Under the pieces are notes generated by a model. That model worked only from the letters and a program-made list of their open reading frames with translations, did no database searches and had not been told where the DNA came from. Positions 50,341-58,920 of a stretch of 64,000 nt of DNA are shown piece after piece (within the stretch, counting starts at the first letter, position 1; the number at the start of each line of letters is the position of its first letter). Position numbers and translations under genes: made by a program. The stretch is from CAJBVG01 sp943372995. GTDB taxonomy: Bacteria; Bacteroidota; Bacteroidia; Sphingobacteriales; Sphingobacteriaceae. Where the stretch lies: positions 372,001 through 436,000 of the forward strand of contig CALSAQ010000002.1 of the NCBI GenBank assembly GCA_943372995.1, in the 5' to 3' direction.

Positions 50341-51735
50341 ATGAAAAAGAAATTACTATTTACTTTACTAGGTGTAGGCCTTCTTTGCACCCAAGTATTT
50401 TCCCAAGGCTCCCCAGATTATGGTAGTGGGATGAAAGTAAACATCGATAAAGAAGGTACAAAATCTATACGATTTATCTTTTGGAATCAAATTTGGCTCC
50501 GCTCGGTAGAGAATAATCCGGGAACTCTTGTAAATGGGGTGTCGGAATCTAATACATGGGATGTTGGAGCCAGACGCCTGCGTTTTTTAGCTCTAGCTCA
50601 AATAAGTCCTCGCTACCTCATTGTAGCTCATGTGGGGATAAACAATCAAACATTTTTAAATGGTGGTGCGGCAGGTACAGCTGCAACAACAGGTGGCTAC
50701 GGTCCCGGTAAAAAACCAGGTTTGTTTTTTCACGATGCTTGGAATGAATACGCAATACTTCCAGCTAAGAAAGCGGATGGATCTGCTGCAAAATTCAGTT
50801 TGTATGCCGGAGCGGGGTTACATTATTGGAATGGAGTGTCGAGAATGACATCTGCGTCTACATTGAATTTTTTAACGGTAGATGCTCCAGTATTTAATTG
50901 GCCATTAATAGAAAATTCAGATCAGTTTGCTCGTCAATACGGAATTTATGTAAAAGGTAGAGCTGGTAAAGCTGCCTATCAATTTCACATGAACAAACCT
51001 TTCGCTACAAATAGCACAACCACTTCTCCTAATCTGGCGGTTGATAAGAATACAGGGAAAACAGCTTGGGGTGGATATGTCGATTATCAGTTCTTAGATC
51101 AAGAATCGAATGTATTACCATATCGAGTTGGAACATACATGGGCACTAAAAGAGTGTTTAATGTTGGTGCTGGTTTCTATCAGAATGCTGAGGGCACTGA
51201 GCATTGGGTTGATACTAATGCAGCGACCAAGAAATCTCAAAAAAATGACATTCTATTGTATTCAATAGATGCTTTTGCCGACCTACCTATCGGTAATAAA
51301 GAAAGAAATATGGCAATTACAGCTTATTCTGTGTTATACAATTTTGATTTTGGACCAAATTATTTAAGAAGTATTGGAATTATGAATACAGGTACTTCTG
51401 ATCCCGCATTTACAGGAACCAAAGCAATAGAAGGAGCAGGTGATGCTCGTTATGCTATAGGTACAGGAACAATATGGTACACTCAAGCTGGCTTTTTATT
51501 GCCAAAACAAATTTCTAAAAAAGTAAGATTCCAACCTTTTGCTGCTATTGCGATGAAAAACTTTGAAGCATTAGCTGAAGCTGGTAATTATTGGGATGTT
51601 GGTTCTAACTTTTTTATCGATGGAAATAACGCTAAAATAACTGCTCAATATTCTAATCGCCCTATTTACGATAACACTAAGAAAGTGTTCGACAATAAAG
51701 GTGAATTCATTTTACAATTTCAAGTTTATCTATAA
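50341..51735 (+). CDS. outer-membrane beta-barrel (porin-like) protein
   Basis: A 464-residue protein with signal peptide (1-21, ending VFSQ) and alternating beta-strand character throughout. It ends FILQFQVYL, with a C-terminal aromatic/aliphatic pattern suited to BamA recognition. Opening segments KSIRFIFWNQIWLRS and GARRLRFLALAQISPRYLIVAH are typical of Bacteroidota proteins annotated as porins beside acetate or dicarboxylate transporter genes. It most likely lets small organic acids across the outer membrane for the symporter encoded 10 bp downstream. The substrate is inferred from the locus only. The promoter presumably lies in the preceding 98-bp gap, but no clear TAnnTTTG was found there. 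Confidence 0.75.
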   Translation: MKKKLLFTLLGVGLLCTQVFSQGSPDYGSGMKVNIDKEGTKSIRFIFWNQIWLRSVENNPGTLVNGVSESNTWDVGARRLRFLALAQISPRYLIVAHVGINNQTFLNGGAAGTAATTGGYGPGKKPGLFFHDAWNEYAILPAKKADGSAAKFSLYAGAGLHYWNGVSRMTSASTLNFLTVDAPVFNWPLIENSDQFARQYGIYVKGRAGKAAYQFHMNKPFATNSTTTSPNLAVDKNTGKTAWGGYVDYQFLDQESNVLPYRVGTYMGTKRVFNVGAGFYQNAEGTEHWVDTNAATKKSQKNDILLYSIDAFADLPIGNKERNMAITAYSVLYNFDFGPNYLRSIGIMNTGTSDPAFTGTKAIEGAGDARYAIGTGTIWYTQAGFLLPKQISKKVRFQPFAAIAMKNFEALAEAGNYWDVGSNFFIDGNNAKITAQYSNRPIYDNTKKVFDNKGEFILQFQVYL

Positions 51736-51745
51736 AATTTTTAAT

Positions 51746-53323
51746 ATGTCAACAGAAAAAAATTATAGCACAGGTTCTAAATTATGGAGCGTTATTACGG
51801 CATCCTCTGTAGGAACTTTAATAGAGTGGTACGACTTTTACATATTCGGTAGCTTAGCTGCGGTAATTGCCACTAAATTTTTCCCTTCTGATAATCCAAC
51901 CGCAGGCTTCTTGTCTATACTTGCCACATTCGCTGCAGGTTTCGTAGTTCGCCCTTTTGGTGCATTGTTCTTCGGACGTTTAGGAGATTTAATCGGTAGG
52001 AAATATACATTCATGGTTACCCTGTTAATCATGGGTTTTTCGACCTTCTTAATTGGAGTTATACCTGGTTACGAAACCATTGGTTACTTAGCCCCAATTT
52101 TGGTGTTGATTTTAAGATTATTACAAGGCCTTGCTTTAGGAGGAGAATATGGTGGAGCAGCTACTTATGTTGCCGAACACTCCGAACCCAATAAACGCGG
52201 ACTTAGAACTTCTTGGATACAAACTACTGCTACAGTAGGTTTGTTCATTTCCTTGTTTGTGATAATGATTACGAAAAATTCCATGAGCAAAGAATCTTTT
52301 GATTTATGGGGTTGGAGAGTTCCTTTTTTAATTTCAATTGTAATGGTTGTTGTGTCTTATTTCATTAGAAGAAATATGGACGAATCGCCGCTATTTAAAA
52401 AAGTAAAAGATGGAGGAAAAGCCTCTACAAATCCATTAAAAGAATCGTTCGGTAATAAGTTGAATTTCAAATTTGTATTACTTGCTTTATTTGGTGCAAC
52501 TATGGGCCAAGGTGTAGTTTGGTATACAGGTCAGTTTTATGCTTTATCATTTTTGCAGAAAACTTGTAATATCGACTTCGACCAAACTAACTACATCATT
52601 GCTGCGGCATTAATGGCTGGTACAGGTTTCTTTATTTTCTTTGGTTGGTTGTCTGATAAAATTGGTAGAAAAGGTATTATGATGACAGGTATGTTATTGG
52701 CAATACTTACTTATCGTCCTATTTATGATAAAATATATCAATCTGCTAATGTTTCAAACAAAACAGAGATTGTAGAGAAAACAACTAGCTCTACAACAAC
52801 TTCTTTAAAGTCTGGTACTACAGATTCTATAAGTGTTACTGTACTGAATAAATCTTATACAGATGGTACTATGTATACAGAAACAACTAAATTGCTACAA
52901 GGAGTAGATGCTGATGGAAATGCTCATAAACCAGAAATTGTTAAATCAGTAAAAGTTGGTGATGGTTCTTTCTGGACGTTAGTAATTTTAATATTTATTC
53001 AAGTAATCTATGTTACTATGGTTTATGGTCCGATAGCAGCATTTTTAGTGGAGATGTTCCCAACAAAAATAAGATATACGTCGATGTCGTTGCCATATCA
53101 TATTGGTAATGGAATTTTTGGAGGGCTATTACCTGCAATTGCAACCTATTTGGCTACTACTGCGAAATCGGCAAACGATAAAGCGATTGAAGCTGGCTTA
53201 GCAGTGCCTTACGATAAACCTTATCTAGAGGGTTTATGGTATCCGATTATAGTGGCTGGTGTTTGCTTTGTAATAGGCATGTTGTATATCAATAATAAAA
53301 TGAATCATACCGAAGAAAATTAA
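51746..53323 (+). CDS. MFS transporter, metabolite:H+ symporter (MHS) family, with loop insertion
   Basis: A 525-residue inner-membrane transporter with 12 predicted helices. MHS features are SSVGTLIEWYDFYIFG (20-35), RPFGALFFGRLGDLIGRK (69-86, the loop 2-3 motif), LLQGLALGGEYGGAATYVAE (125-144) and the repeated motif GWLSDKIGRK (300-309). Family members carry dicarboxylates, shikimate, proline/betaine or short-chain acids with protons. Unusually, about 75 hydrophilic Ser/Thr-rich residues (331-405) are inserted after helix 9, on the predicted periplasmic side. The ATG at 51746 gives a short cytosolic N terminus. Its place between the porin and an acetate-type kinase/acs block suggests acetate or propionate uptake. 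Confidence 0.85.
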   Translation: MSTEKNYSTGSKLWSVITASSVGTLIEWYDFYIFGSLAAVIATKFFPSDNPTAGFLSILATFAAGFVVRPFGALFFGRLGDLIGRKYTFMVTLLIMGFSTFLIGVIPGYETIGYLAPILVLILRLLQGLALGGEYGGAATYVAEHSEPNKRGLRTSWIQTTATVGLFISLFVIMITKNSMSKESFDLWGWRVPFLISIVMVVVSYFIRRNMDESPLFKKVKDGGKASTNPLKESFGNKLNFKFVLLALFGATMGQGVVWYTGQFYALSFLQKTCNIDFDQTNYIIAAALMAGTGFFIFFGWLSDKIGRKGIMMTGMLLAILTYRPIYDKIYQSANVSNKTEIVEKTTSSTTTSLKSGTTDSISVTVLNKSYTDGTMYTETTKLLQGVDADGNAHKPEIVKSVKVGDGSFWTLVILIFIQVIYVTMVYGPIAAFLVEMFPTKIRYTSMSLPYHIGNGIFGGLLPAIATYLATTAKSANDKAIEAGLAVPYDKPYLEGLWYPIIVAGVCFVIGMLYINNKMNHTEEN

Positions 53324-53330
53324 TAAAGAC

Positions 53331-53552
53331 ATGAATCAACTAAAAAGAATTTTAGGTTTCTTATGGATAGTATTAGGAATCTATGCAGGGTACTACCTGT
53401 TAGTAAATCAGGCAATACCAAAATTTATGAGCGATAAATCTGAAGATTTGGTGCCTGCTATTATATATACATTTATTTTGATGCCAGTAATTACTGGTGG
53501 TTTGATGGTATTTGGTTATTATTCCATTACTGGAGAATACGATGAAAAATAA
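53331..53552 (+). CDS. small two-helix membrane protein (possibly DUF6814)
   Basis: A 73-residue protein with two predicted membrane helices (about 6-26 and 43-64) and a charged tail ending YDEK. It starts 7 bp after the MHS transporter stop, and the pairing resembles DUF6814-type small proteins found next to Bacteroidota MFS genes. I am not certain of the family. It may be an accessory subunit of the transporter. Confidence 0.65.
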   Translation: MNQLKRILGFLWIVLGIYAGYYLLVNQAIPKFMSDKSEDLVPAIIYTFILMPVITGGLMVFGYYSITGEYDEK

Positions 53553-53593
53553 TTAAATGTTATGGCTGTTTTTTTGTAGATTGTACTTCTGAA

Positions 53594-53785
53594 ATGAAAA
53601 CTAAACTAGTTATACTTCGATTAAGTTTTATATGCATTTTAACAGCCATTTTGTTGAACTTTCCAATGGTTTCAGCATTTAACAAACATGCTTTCATTTT
53701 TGGATTGCCCATGCTGTACCTCTATATTTTTTGTGTCTTATTCGGATCAATTATTTTTAGTGTGTTGATGTTTATAAAAAAATAA
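53594..53785 (+). CDS. small two-helix membrane protein preceding the SSF kinase
   Basis: A 63-residue protein with two hydrophobic helices (about 5-26 and 34-60) and Lys-rich ends. It lies 4 bp before the SSF-histidine kinase start, so the two are probably translated together. Small two-helix proteins often accompany SSF transporters, and Pseudomonas has a similarly placed small gene (cbrX) upstream of cbrA. Homology to CbrX cannot be judged by eye. It may help fold or gate the SSF domain of the kinase. Confidence 0.6.
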   Translation: MKTKLVILRLSFICILTAILLNFPMVSAFNKHAFIFGLPMLYLYIFCVLFGSIIFSVLMFIKK

Positions 53786-53789
53786 TGAA

Positions 53790-56492
53790 ATGAATATTTG
53801 GTTGATGCTTTTTCTAACACTGCTTTATATGCTGCTCTTATTTGTAGTAGCTTATGTTGCGGAGAAAAAACGTATCCTAAGCGACAAATGGAGTCCTTTC
53901 ATCTACGCCCTTTCTATAGGGGTGTATTGTACAGCATGGACTTTCTACGGAAGTATTGGAAGAGCAACTATAAAAGGCCCTGATTTTCTTGCAATTTATG
54001 TCGGACCCATATTGTTGATGCCTTTGTGTTGGGGCTTTTATAGAAAGATTATTAAAATCTCGAAAGTTCAAAAAATAACAAGTATTGCCGATTTTATTTC
54101 TGCACGTTATGGTAAAAGTGTTTCTCTTGGAGTATTAGTTGCGTTGGTATGCATCATAGGGATTATACCATATATTTCATTGCAAATAAAAGCTATAGCC
54201 GACAGTTTTGATATACTAAGCAATACACAAGTAATAGGTACTGAGGCAAACACAATACAAACCTGGAAACCCTTTGTGGTTACACTTGTTTTAGCATTTT
54301 TTATTATGCTATTTGGTACATCAAAAATAGATGCTTCTGAAAAGCATAGAGGATTAGTGAGCGCAATTGCATTTGAATCAATAGTGAAACTAATTGCTTT
54401 TTTTATCGGAGCTATTTTCATTATTAAATATGTGCTGAGTAATTATAGTAGCTTAGAACTTCAACAAAATCAACAAATAAAACATTTGTTCACTTTCGAC
54501 GAGAATTCTGGGTACTTATCTTGGTTCGGGATGTCGCTATTATCATTTATTGCATTTGTTTTTCTACCTCGTCAGTTTCAATTAGGTGTTATTGAAAATA
54601 AAGATGATGCTCATTTAAAAACTGCCATTTGGGTGTTCCCCACATATTTGTTGTTAATTAATTTATTAGTACTTCCAGTTGCAATTGCAGGTGTGTTGTA
54701 TTATAACGGTCAGGCATACAATCCAGATTACACACTTATCAGTATCCCTGGTTCCATGAACGCAAGTTGGGTAAGTATGATTGTTTTTATTGGGGGTTTC
54801 TCTGCTGCAACAGGGATGATTATCGTGGAGACTATCGCATTGAGCACCATGTTTAGCAATAATATTCTAATTCCAATAATACTTAGCATTCCTAGCTTAA
54901 AAAATAAGTTTTTCAATCAAGTATTAAGAAGTATAAAATGGATAAGAAGAATTTCTATTTTATTTCTCTTAATGTTATCCTATTTATATTTTCAATATGT
55001 TTCAGGAAAATATTCATTAGTTTCTATAGGGTTGATTTCCTTTACTGCTGTTGCGCAATTCGCACCCGCAGCATTATTTGGAATCTATTGGAAGCAAGCT
55101 AGTAAAAGAGCAAGTATCATAAGTATTTCTATTGGGATTAGTATTTGGTTCTTTACTCTTGTTGTGCCTACTCTTATTAGTGCAAATTTGTTGTCGACTG
55201 AAATAATGGAATACGGTTTGGCAAATATTTATTGGTTAAAACCTAATCATCTATTCGGAATTTCAATTTCGGATACCATAACACATGGTTTTTTCTGGAG
55301 TATGTTCTTTAACTTAATTTCATTTGTAGGAATATCTTTGTTTACAGAACCCAAAAAAGAAGAGCTTACTCAAGCGGAATTATTTGTTGATATCGACCAA
55401 TACTCAACAGCTTATGAGCAATCGTTTATCCGATCGGGTAATGTCAATCTTTTGGATTTAAGATTACTGCTAGCAAGTTTTATAGGAGATCTCAAATCCA
55501 AACAATTGATGCGACAGTATTTTTTGAAAAATCATTTAGATATGCCTGAGGATCATCACAAAGTAGATCAAGGCGTAATTACTTATACAGAAAAGATTTT
55601 ATCAGGTGTAATAGGTGCTGCGTCAGCAAGAATAATTTTACAAACCATGATGAAAGATGAAGTGATAAGGATGAATGATGTGGTTAGTTTGTTAAAAGAG
55701 TCTCAACAAATACTACAACTGAATAAAGAATTGAGTAGTAAATCTGCTGAATTGAGTAAAGCATACGACGCATTATCTAAAGCTAATTTACGGTTAAAGC
55801 AAACCGACCAGCTTAAAGACGAATTTTTATACACTGTTACTCACGAATTAAGAACACCTCTCACTAGTGTTAGGGCATTTACTGAAATTATGCACGACCA
55901 TCCCGATATGGATGAAGATAAACGTAAAGAATTTCTTAAAGTGATGGTTCAGGAAATGGAAAGATTGAGTAAGTTGATTACCCAAGTTCTGGATTTAGAA
56001 AAATTAGAATCTGGTAAACAAAGTTTACATTTATCAGATATTAATCCAAACGATTTAGTGAACCATGTTGTGGATTCCTTTCAACCAAGTTTTGTTACCA
56101 ACAATCAAAAAATAATTGTTGAGTCGAGTGCCAATAACACTATAAGTGTTGATGTTGATTTAATTGAAAGAGTTCTGGTTAATATTATTGGTAACGCGAT
56201 GAAATATTTACCATCAGAAAATGGAATGGTAAAAGTTAGCTTACAAGAGCAGCAGCAACAACTATTGTTGGCTGTAGAAGATAATGGACCTGGTATACCC
56301 GAAGAACAAAGGACTCAAGTTTTTAATAAATTTTATCAGGTAACACAATCTAAAAAATCAAACACAGGAGGGTCGGGATTAGGTTTATCTATTTGTAAGA
56401 AAATAATCGATTTACATAAAGGCCAAATTGTAGTTGAAGAAAGTAATTACGGAGGAGCCAAGTTTGTTATTTATTTACCCATGAATATATGA
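53790..56492 (+). CDS. SSF transporter-STAC-histidine kinase (CrbS/CbrA-type)
   Basis: A 900-residue inner-membrane sensor. Residues 1-515 form a sodium:solute symporter (SLC5/SSF) domain with about 13 helices. A STAC-like linker (about 550-630) and a coiled coil (about 638-672) follow. The HisKA domain has phosphoacceptor H685 in VTHELRTPLTS. The ATPase domain (about 785-900) carries the N box (GNAMKYLP), G1 box (DNGPGIP) and G2 box (GGSGLGLSICKKI). In Vibrio and Pseudomonas, CrbS/CbrA kinases of this build respond to acetate or other carbon sources and control acs. Here the gene overlaps its response regulator by 4 bp and precedes acs, supporting the same role. Confidence 0.9.
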   Translation: MNIWLMLFLTLLYMLLLFVVAYVAEKKRILSDKWSPFIYALSIGVYCTAWTFYGSIGRATIKGPDFLAIYVGPILLMPLCWGFYRKIIKISKVQKITSIADFISARYGKSVSLGVLVALVCIIGIIPYISLQIKAIADSFDILSNTQVIGTEANTIQTWKPFVVTLVLAFFIMLFGTSKIDASEKHRGLVSAIAFESIVKLIAFFIGAIFIIKYVLSNYSSLELQQNQQIKHLFTFDENSGYLSWFGMSLLSFIAFVFLPRQFQLGVIENKDDAHLKTAIWVFPTYLLLINLLVLPVAIAGVLYYNGQAYNPDYTLISIPGSMNASWVSMIVFIGGFSAATGMIIVETIALSTMFSNNILIPIILSIPSLKNKFFNQVLRSIKWIRRISILFLLMLSYLYFQYVSGKYSLVSIGLISFTAVAQFAPAALFGIYWKQASKRASIISISIGISIWFFTLVVPTLISANLLSTEIMEYGLANIYWLKPNHLFGISISDTITHGFFWSMFFNLISFVGISLFTEPKKEELTQAELFVDIDQYSTAYEQSFIRSGNVNLLDLRLLLASFIGDLKSKQLMRQYFLKNHLDMPEDHHKVDQGVITYTEKILSGVIGAASARIILQTMMKDEVIRMNDVVSLLKESQQILQLNKELSSKSAELSKAYDALSKANLRLKQTDQLKDEFLYTVTHELRTPLTSVRAFTEIMHDHPDMDEDKRKEFLKVMVQEMERLSKLITQVLDLEKLESGKQSLHLSDINPNDLVNHVVDSFQPSFVTNNQKIIVESSANNTISVDVDLIERVLVNIIGNAMKYLPSENGMVKVSLQEQQQQLLLAVEDNGPGIPEEQRTQVFNKFYQVTQSKKSNTGGSGLGLSICKKIIDLHKGQIVVEESNYGGAKFVIYLPMNI

Positions 56493-56860
56493 AAGAAGCT
56501 AAGAAAATATTAATTGTAGATGACGACCCGAATATTTTGTTGTCGGTGGAGTTTTTATTGGTAAAGAATGGATTTGATGTTTTAGTGGCAAGAAATGGTA
56601 TGGAAGCTATAGAAATTATAGAAGATACAGTGCCTGACATTGTGCTACTCGACATTATGATGCCAGATGTAGATGGATATGTGATTTGTGAGTTTATAAA
56701 AAAGAATGAAAGAACAAAAGCGGCAAAAGTAATATTCTTGTCGGCAAAGAGCAGAGAAGCAGATGTAAATTTTGGTTATGAGATGGGTGCTGATCTATAC
56801 ATGGTAAAACCCTTTTCAACAAGAACATTATTGGAACAAATAAATAATTTATTGAATTAA
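56489..56860 (+). CDS. receiver-only response regulator
   Basis: A 123-residue CheY-like protein consisting of a single receiver domain. The acidic pocket D11-D12, phosphoacceptor D55 (LLDIMMPDVDG), switch S85 and K107 (MVKPFS) are all present, so it should be phosphorylatable. It overlaps the SSF kinase gene by ATGA and is surely its partner. It has no DNA-binding output domain, unlike CrbR or CbrB, so control must pass through another protein or act directly on an enzyme or transporter. A frameshifted DNA-binding remnant was not seen in the 79 bp after the stop. Confidence 0.92.
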   Translation: MKEAKKILIVDDDPNILLSVEFLLVKNGFDVLVARNGMEAIEIIEDTVPDIVLLDIMMPDVDGYVICEFIKKNERTKAAKVIFLSAKSREADVNFGYEMGADLYMVKPFSTRTLLEQINNLLN

Positions 56861-56939
56861 ATGCTACGATAGATACGATGGAAGTCCACGTCCAGCTAAG
56901 CTAGCTTATAAATTCGGCACTAAACTAAAAATTAAGTAA

Positions 56940-58829
56940 ATGAATTATCAAGAAGAATATAGTTACAGTATTCATCACCCAAATGAATACTGGTCTGATC
57001 AGGCGAATAGAATTCCTTGGTTTAAAAAGCCAGAAAGAATTTCGTCGTACAACAATAATAATTATCATCAATGGTATGAAGATGGAGTATGCAATATGAG
57101 TTATATGCTGCTCGATTATCATATAGAAAATGGGAAGGGGAATGATGTTGCATTAATTTTTGATTCTCCAGTAACAAATACAAAGAAAAAATATACATAT
57201 AAAGATTTATTAAAAGAGGTTTCGGAATTTGCTGGGGTATTGAGCGCTAAAGGTGTAGAAAAAGGTGATACAGTAATTATATACATGCCAATGATTCCAG
57301 AGGCAGTAATAGCTATGATTGCATGCACTCGAATTGGAGCTATACATTCTGTAGTATTTGGAGGTTTTGCTGCTCACGAATTAGCTTTACGTATTGAAGA
57401 TGCTAAACCTAAAGTATTAATTACAGCCAGTTATGGAATGGAGTTCGATAAATTAATTCCATACATGCCATTGGTAGAAGAAGCTTATCATTTAAGTTTT
57501 CATCAACCAGAAAGTACCATTCTTGTAAAGAGAGCTCATTATACAGAAACAGCAAATATTGAGTATGATGAGTATCATAAATTAATTGTTCACTCGCGAG
57601 CAGTATCTTATGTCGAAATGAAATCTACAGATCCTTTGTATATTATTTATACATCGGGTACAACAGGGAAGCCGAAAGGAATTGTTAGGGATATTGGAAG
57701 TTATGCAGTTGCACTACATTATAGCATGGAGAAAATTTACAATGTAAAACCTAATGATGTTTTTTGGGCTGCTTCTGATGTTGGTTGGGTGGTAGGGCAT
57801 TCATACATTTGCTACGCACCTTTATTAATGGGATGTACTACGGTTGTTTATGAAGGGAAACCCATTCGCACACCAGATGCTGGAAGTTTTTGGAGGATGA
57901 TTGTTGAATACAAAATCAATGTTTTATTCGCTGCCCCAACAGCATTTAGAGCAATAAAAAAAGAAGACCCTGAAGGAAAACTTATAGATGAATATAATGT
58001 AACTTCTTTGAAAACTATTTTTGTTGCAGGTGAGCGTTGCGATCCTGCTACATATCATTGGATACTCGACACTGCAAAAGTACCCGTAATTGATCACTGG
58101 TGGCAAACGGAATCAGGTTGGCCAATGATATCAAACTTTGCTGGTGAAAATTTCTTTGAACCTAAACCTGGTTCTTCAACTAAGGCAGTATGTGGATATA
58201 ATATAAAAGTGTTGAATGATGAGGGTGAAGAACTCCCAGTTAACAAAGAAGGTTATATAGCAATTAAATTACCACTCCCTCCTGGTTGTTTAACTACGCT
58301 ATGGAATGAACACGATAGATTTGTGTCTTCTTACCTAAATAAAATACCTGGATACTATTTTACAGGAGATGGTGGATACAAAGACGAGGATGGATATTTT
58401 TATATCATGGGTAGAGTTGATGATGTGATCAATGTTTCTGGACATCGATTATCAACCGGAGAAATGGAAGAAATGATAGCAGCCCATCCTGATGTTGCAG
58501 AATGTGCGGTGGTAGGTATAGCAGATGAACTAAGAGGGCAACGTCCTCTGGGTTTTTATGTATTAAAAAATGGGCATCATCGTGATGAAAAAGAAATGGA
58601 AGAAGAACTGGTGAAACATATTAGAAATCAAATTGGTGCCGTTGCCTATTTCAGAACAGCAGTTCAAATACAACGATTACCCAAAACCAGATCAGGTAAA
58701 ATATTAAGGAAAACCATACGTCAGATTGCCGATGGAGAAATGTATGCTATCCCTTCAACTATAGACGACCCAGCGATTTTAGAAGAGATAAAAGAAAAAT
58801 TATTATCACTAGGCATTAGACAAACATAA
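56940..58829 (+). CDS. acyl-CoA synthetase, propionyl-CoA synthetase-like
   Basis: A 629-residue ANL-superfamily ligase that makes acyl-CoA from a short-chain acid, ATP and CoA via acyl-AMP. Visible are the ACAS N-terminal region, IIYTSGTTGKPKG (235-247, phosphate loop), DHWWQTESGWPM, and the C-terminal PKTRSGKILRK with catalytic/acetylatable K587. The WWQTESGWP sequence favours propionyl-CoA synthetase (PrpE) over Acs, which has WWQTETGG. It stands between the kinase/regulator pair and acs, so the two synthetases probably cover propionate and acetate. Exact substrate would need assay. The preceding 79 bp show no clear promoter, so read-through is likely. Confidence 0.85.
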   Translation: MNYQEEYSYSIHHPNEYWSDQANRIPWFKKPERISSYNNNNYHQWYEDGVCNMSYMLLDYHIENGKGNDVALIFDSPVTNTKKKYTYKDLLKEVSEFAGVLSAKGVEKGDTVIIYMPMIPEAVIAMIACTRIGAIHSVVFGGFAAHELALRIEDAKPKVLITASYGMEFDKLIPYMPLVEEAYHLSFHQPESTILVKRAHYTETANIEYDEYHKLIVHSRAVSYVEMKSTDPLYIIYTSGTTGKPKGIVRDIGSYAVALHYSMEKIYNVKPNDVFWAASDVGWVVGHSYICYAPLLMGCTTVVYEGKPIRTPDAGSFWRMIVEYKINVLFAAPTAFRAIKKEDPEGKLIDEYNVTSLKTIFVAGERCDPATYHWILDTAKVPVIDHWWQTESGWPMISNFAGENFFEPKPGSSTKAVCGYNIKVLNDEGEELPVNKEGYIAIKLPLPPGCLTTLWNEHDRFVSSYLNKIPGYYFTGDGGYKDEDGYFYIMGRVDDVINVSGHRLSTGEMEEMIAAHPDVAECAVVGIADELRGQRPLGFYVLKNGHHRDEKEMEEELVKHIRNQIGAVAYFRTAVQIQRLPKTRSGKILRKTIRQIADGEMYAIPSTIDDPAILEEIKEKLLSLGIRQT

Positions 58830-58882
58830 GAATGAAGTGAAACTATTGCTGCGATGGACTCCCAGCACTACAAACAAAAATT

Positions 58883-58914
58883 GACACATTACCACATTAA
58901 CAAATTATCACATT
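58883..58914. repeat. octamer tandem array just upstream of acs
   Basis: Four units: GACACATT, ACCACATT, AACAAATT, ATCACATT. An imperfect fifth (AATAAAAT) runs into the acs ATG at 58921. The unit resembles the CATTAA core of the array at 37-76. This array sits before a start codon rather than at a stop codon. Confidence 0.65.
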
Positions 58915-58920
58915 AATAAA

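Noticed and set aside
56861..56939. Frameshifted DNA-binding domain after the receiver-only regulator
   Set aside because: Only 79 bp separate it from the next gene, and no frame there encodes an HTH-like segment.
58830..58882. Partial duplication of the 56861-56939 gap (both contain CGATGGA and a CCAGC nearby)
   Set aside because: Similarity is limited to short words in a different order and is probably chance.
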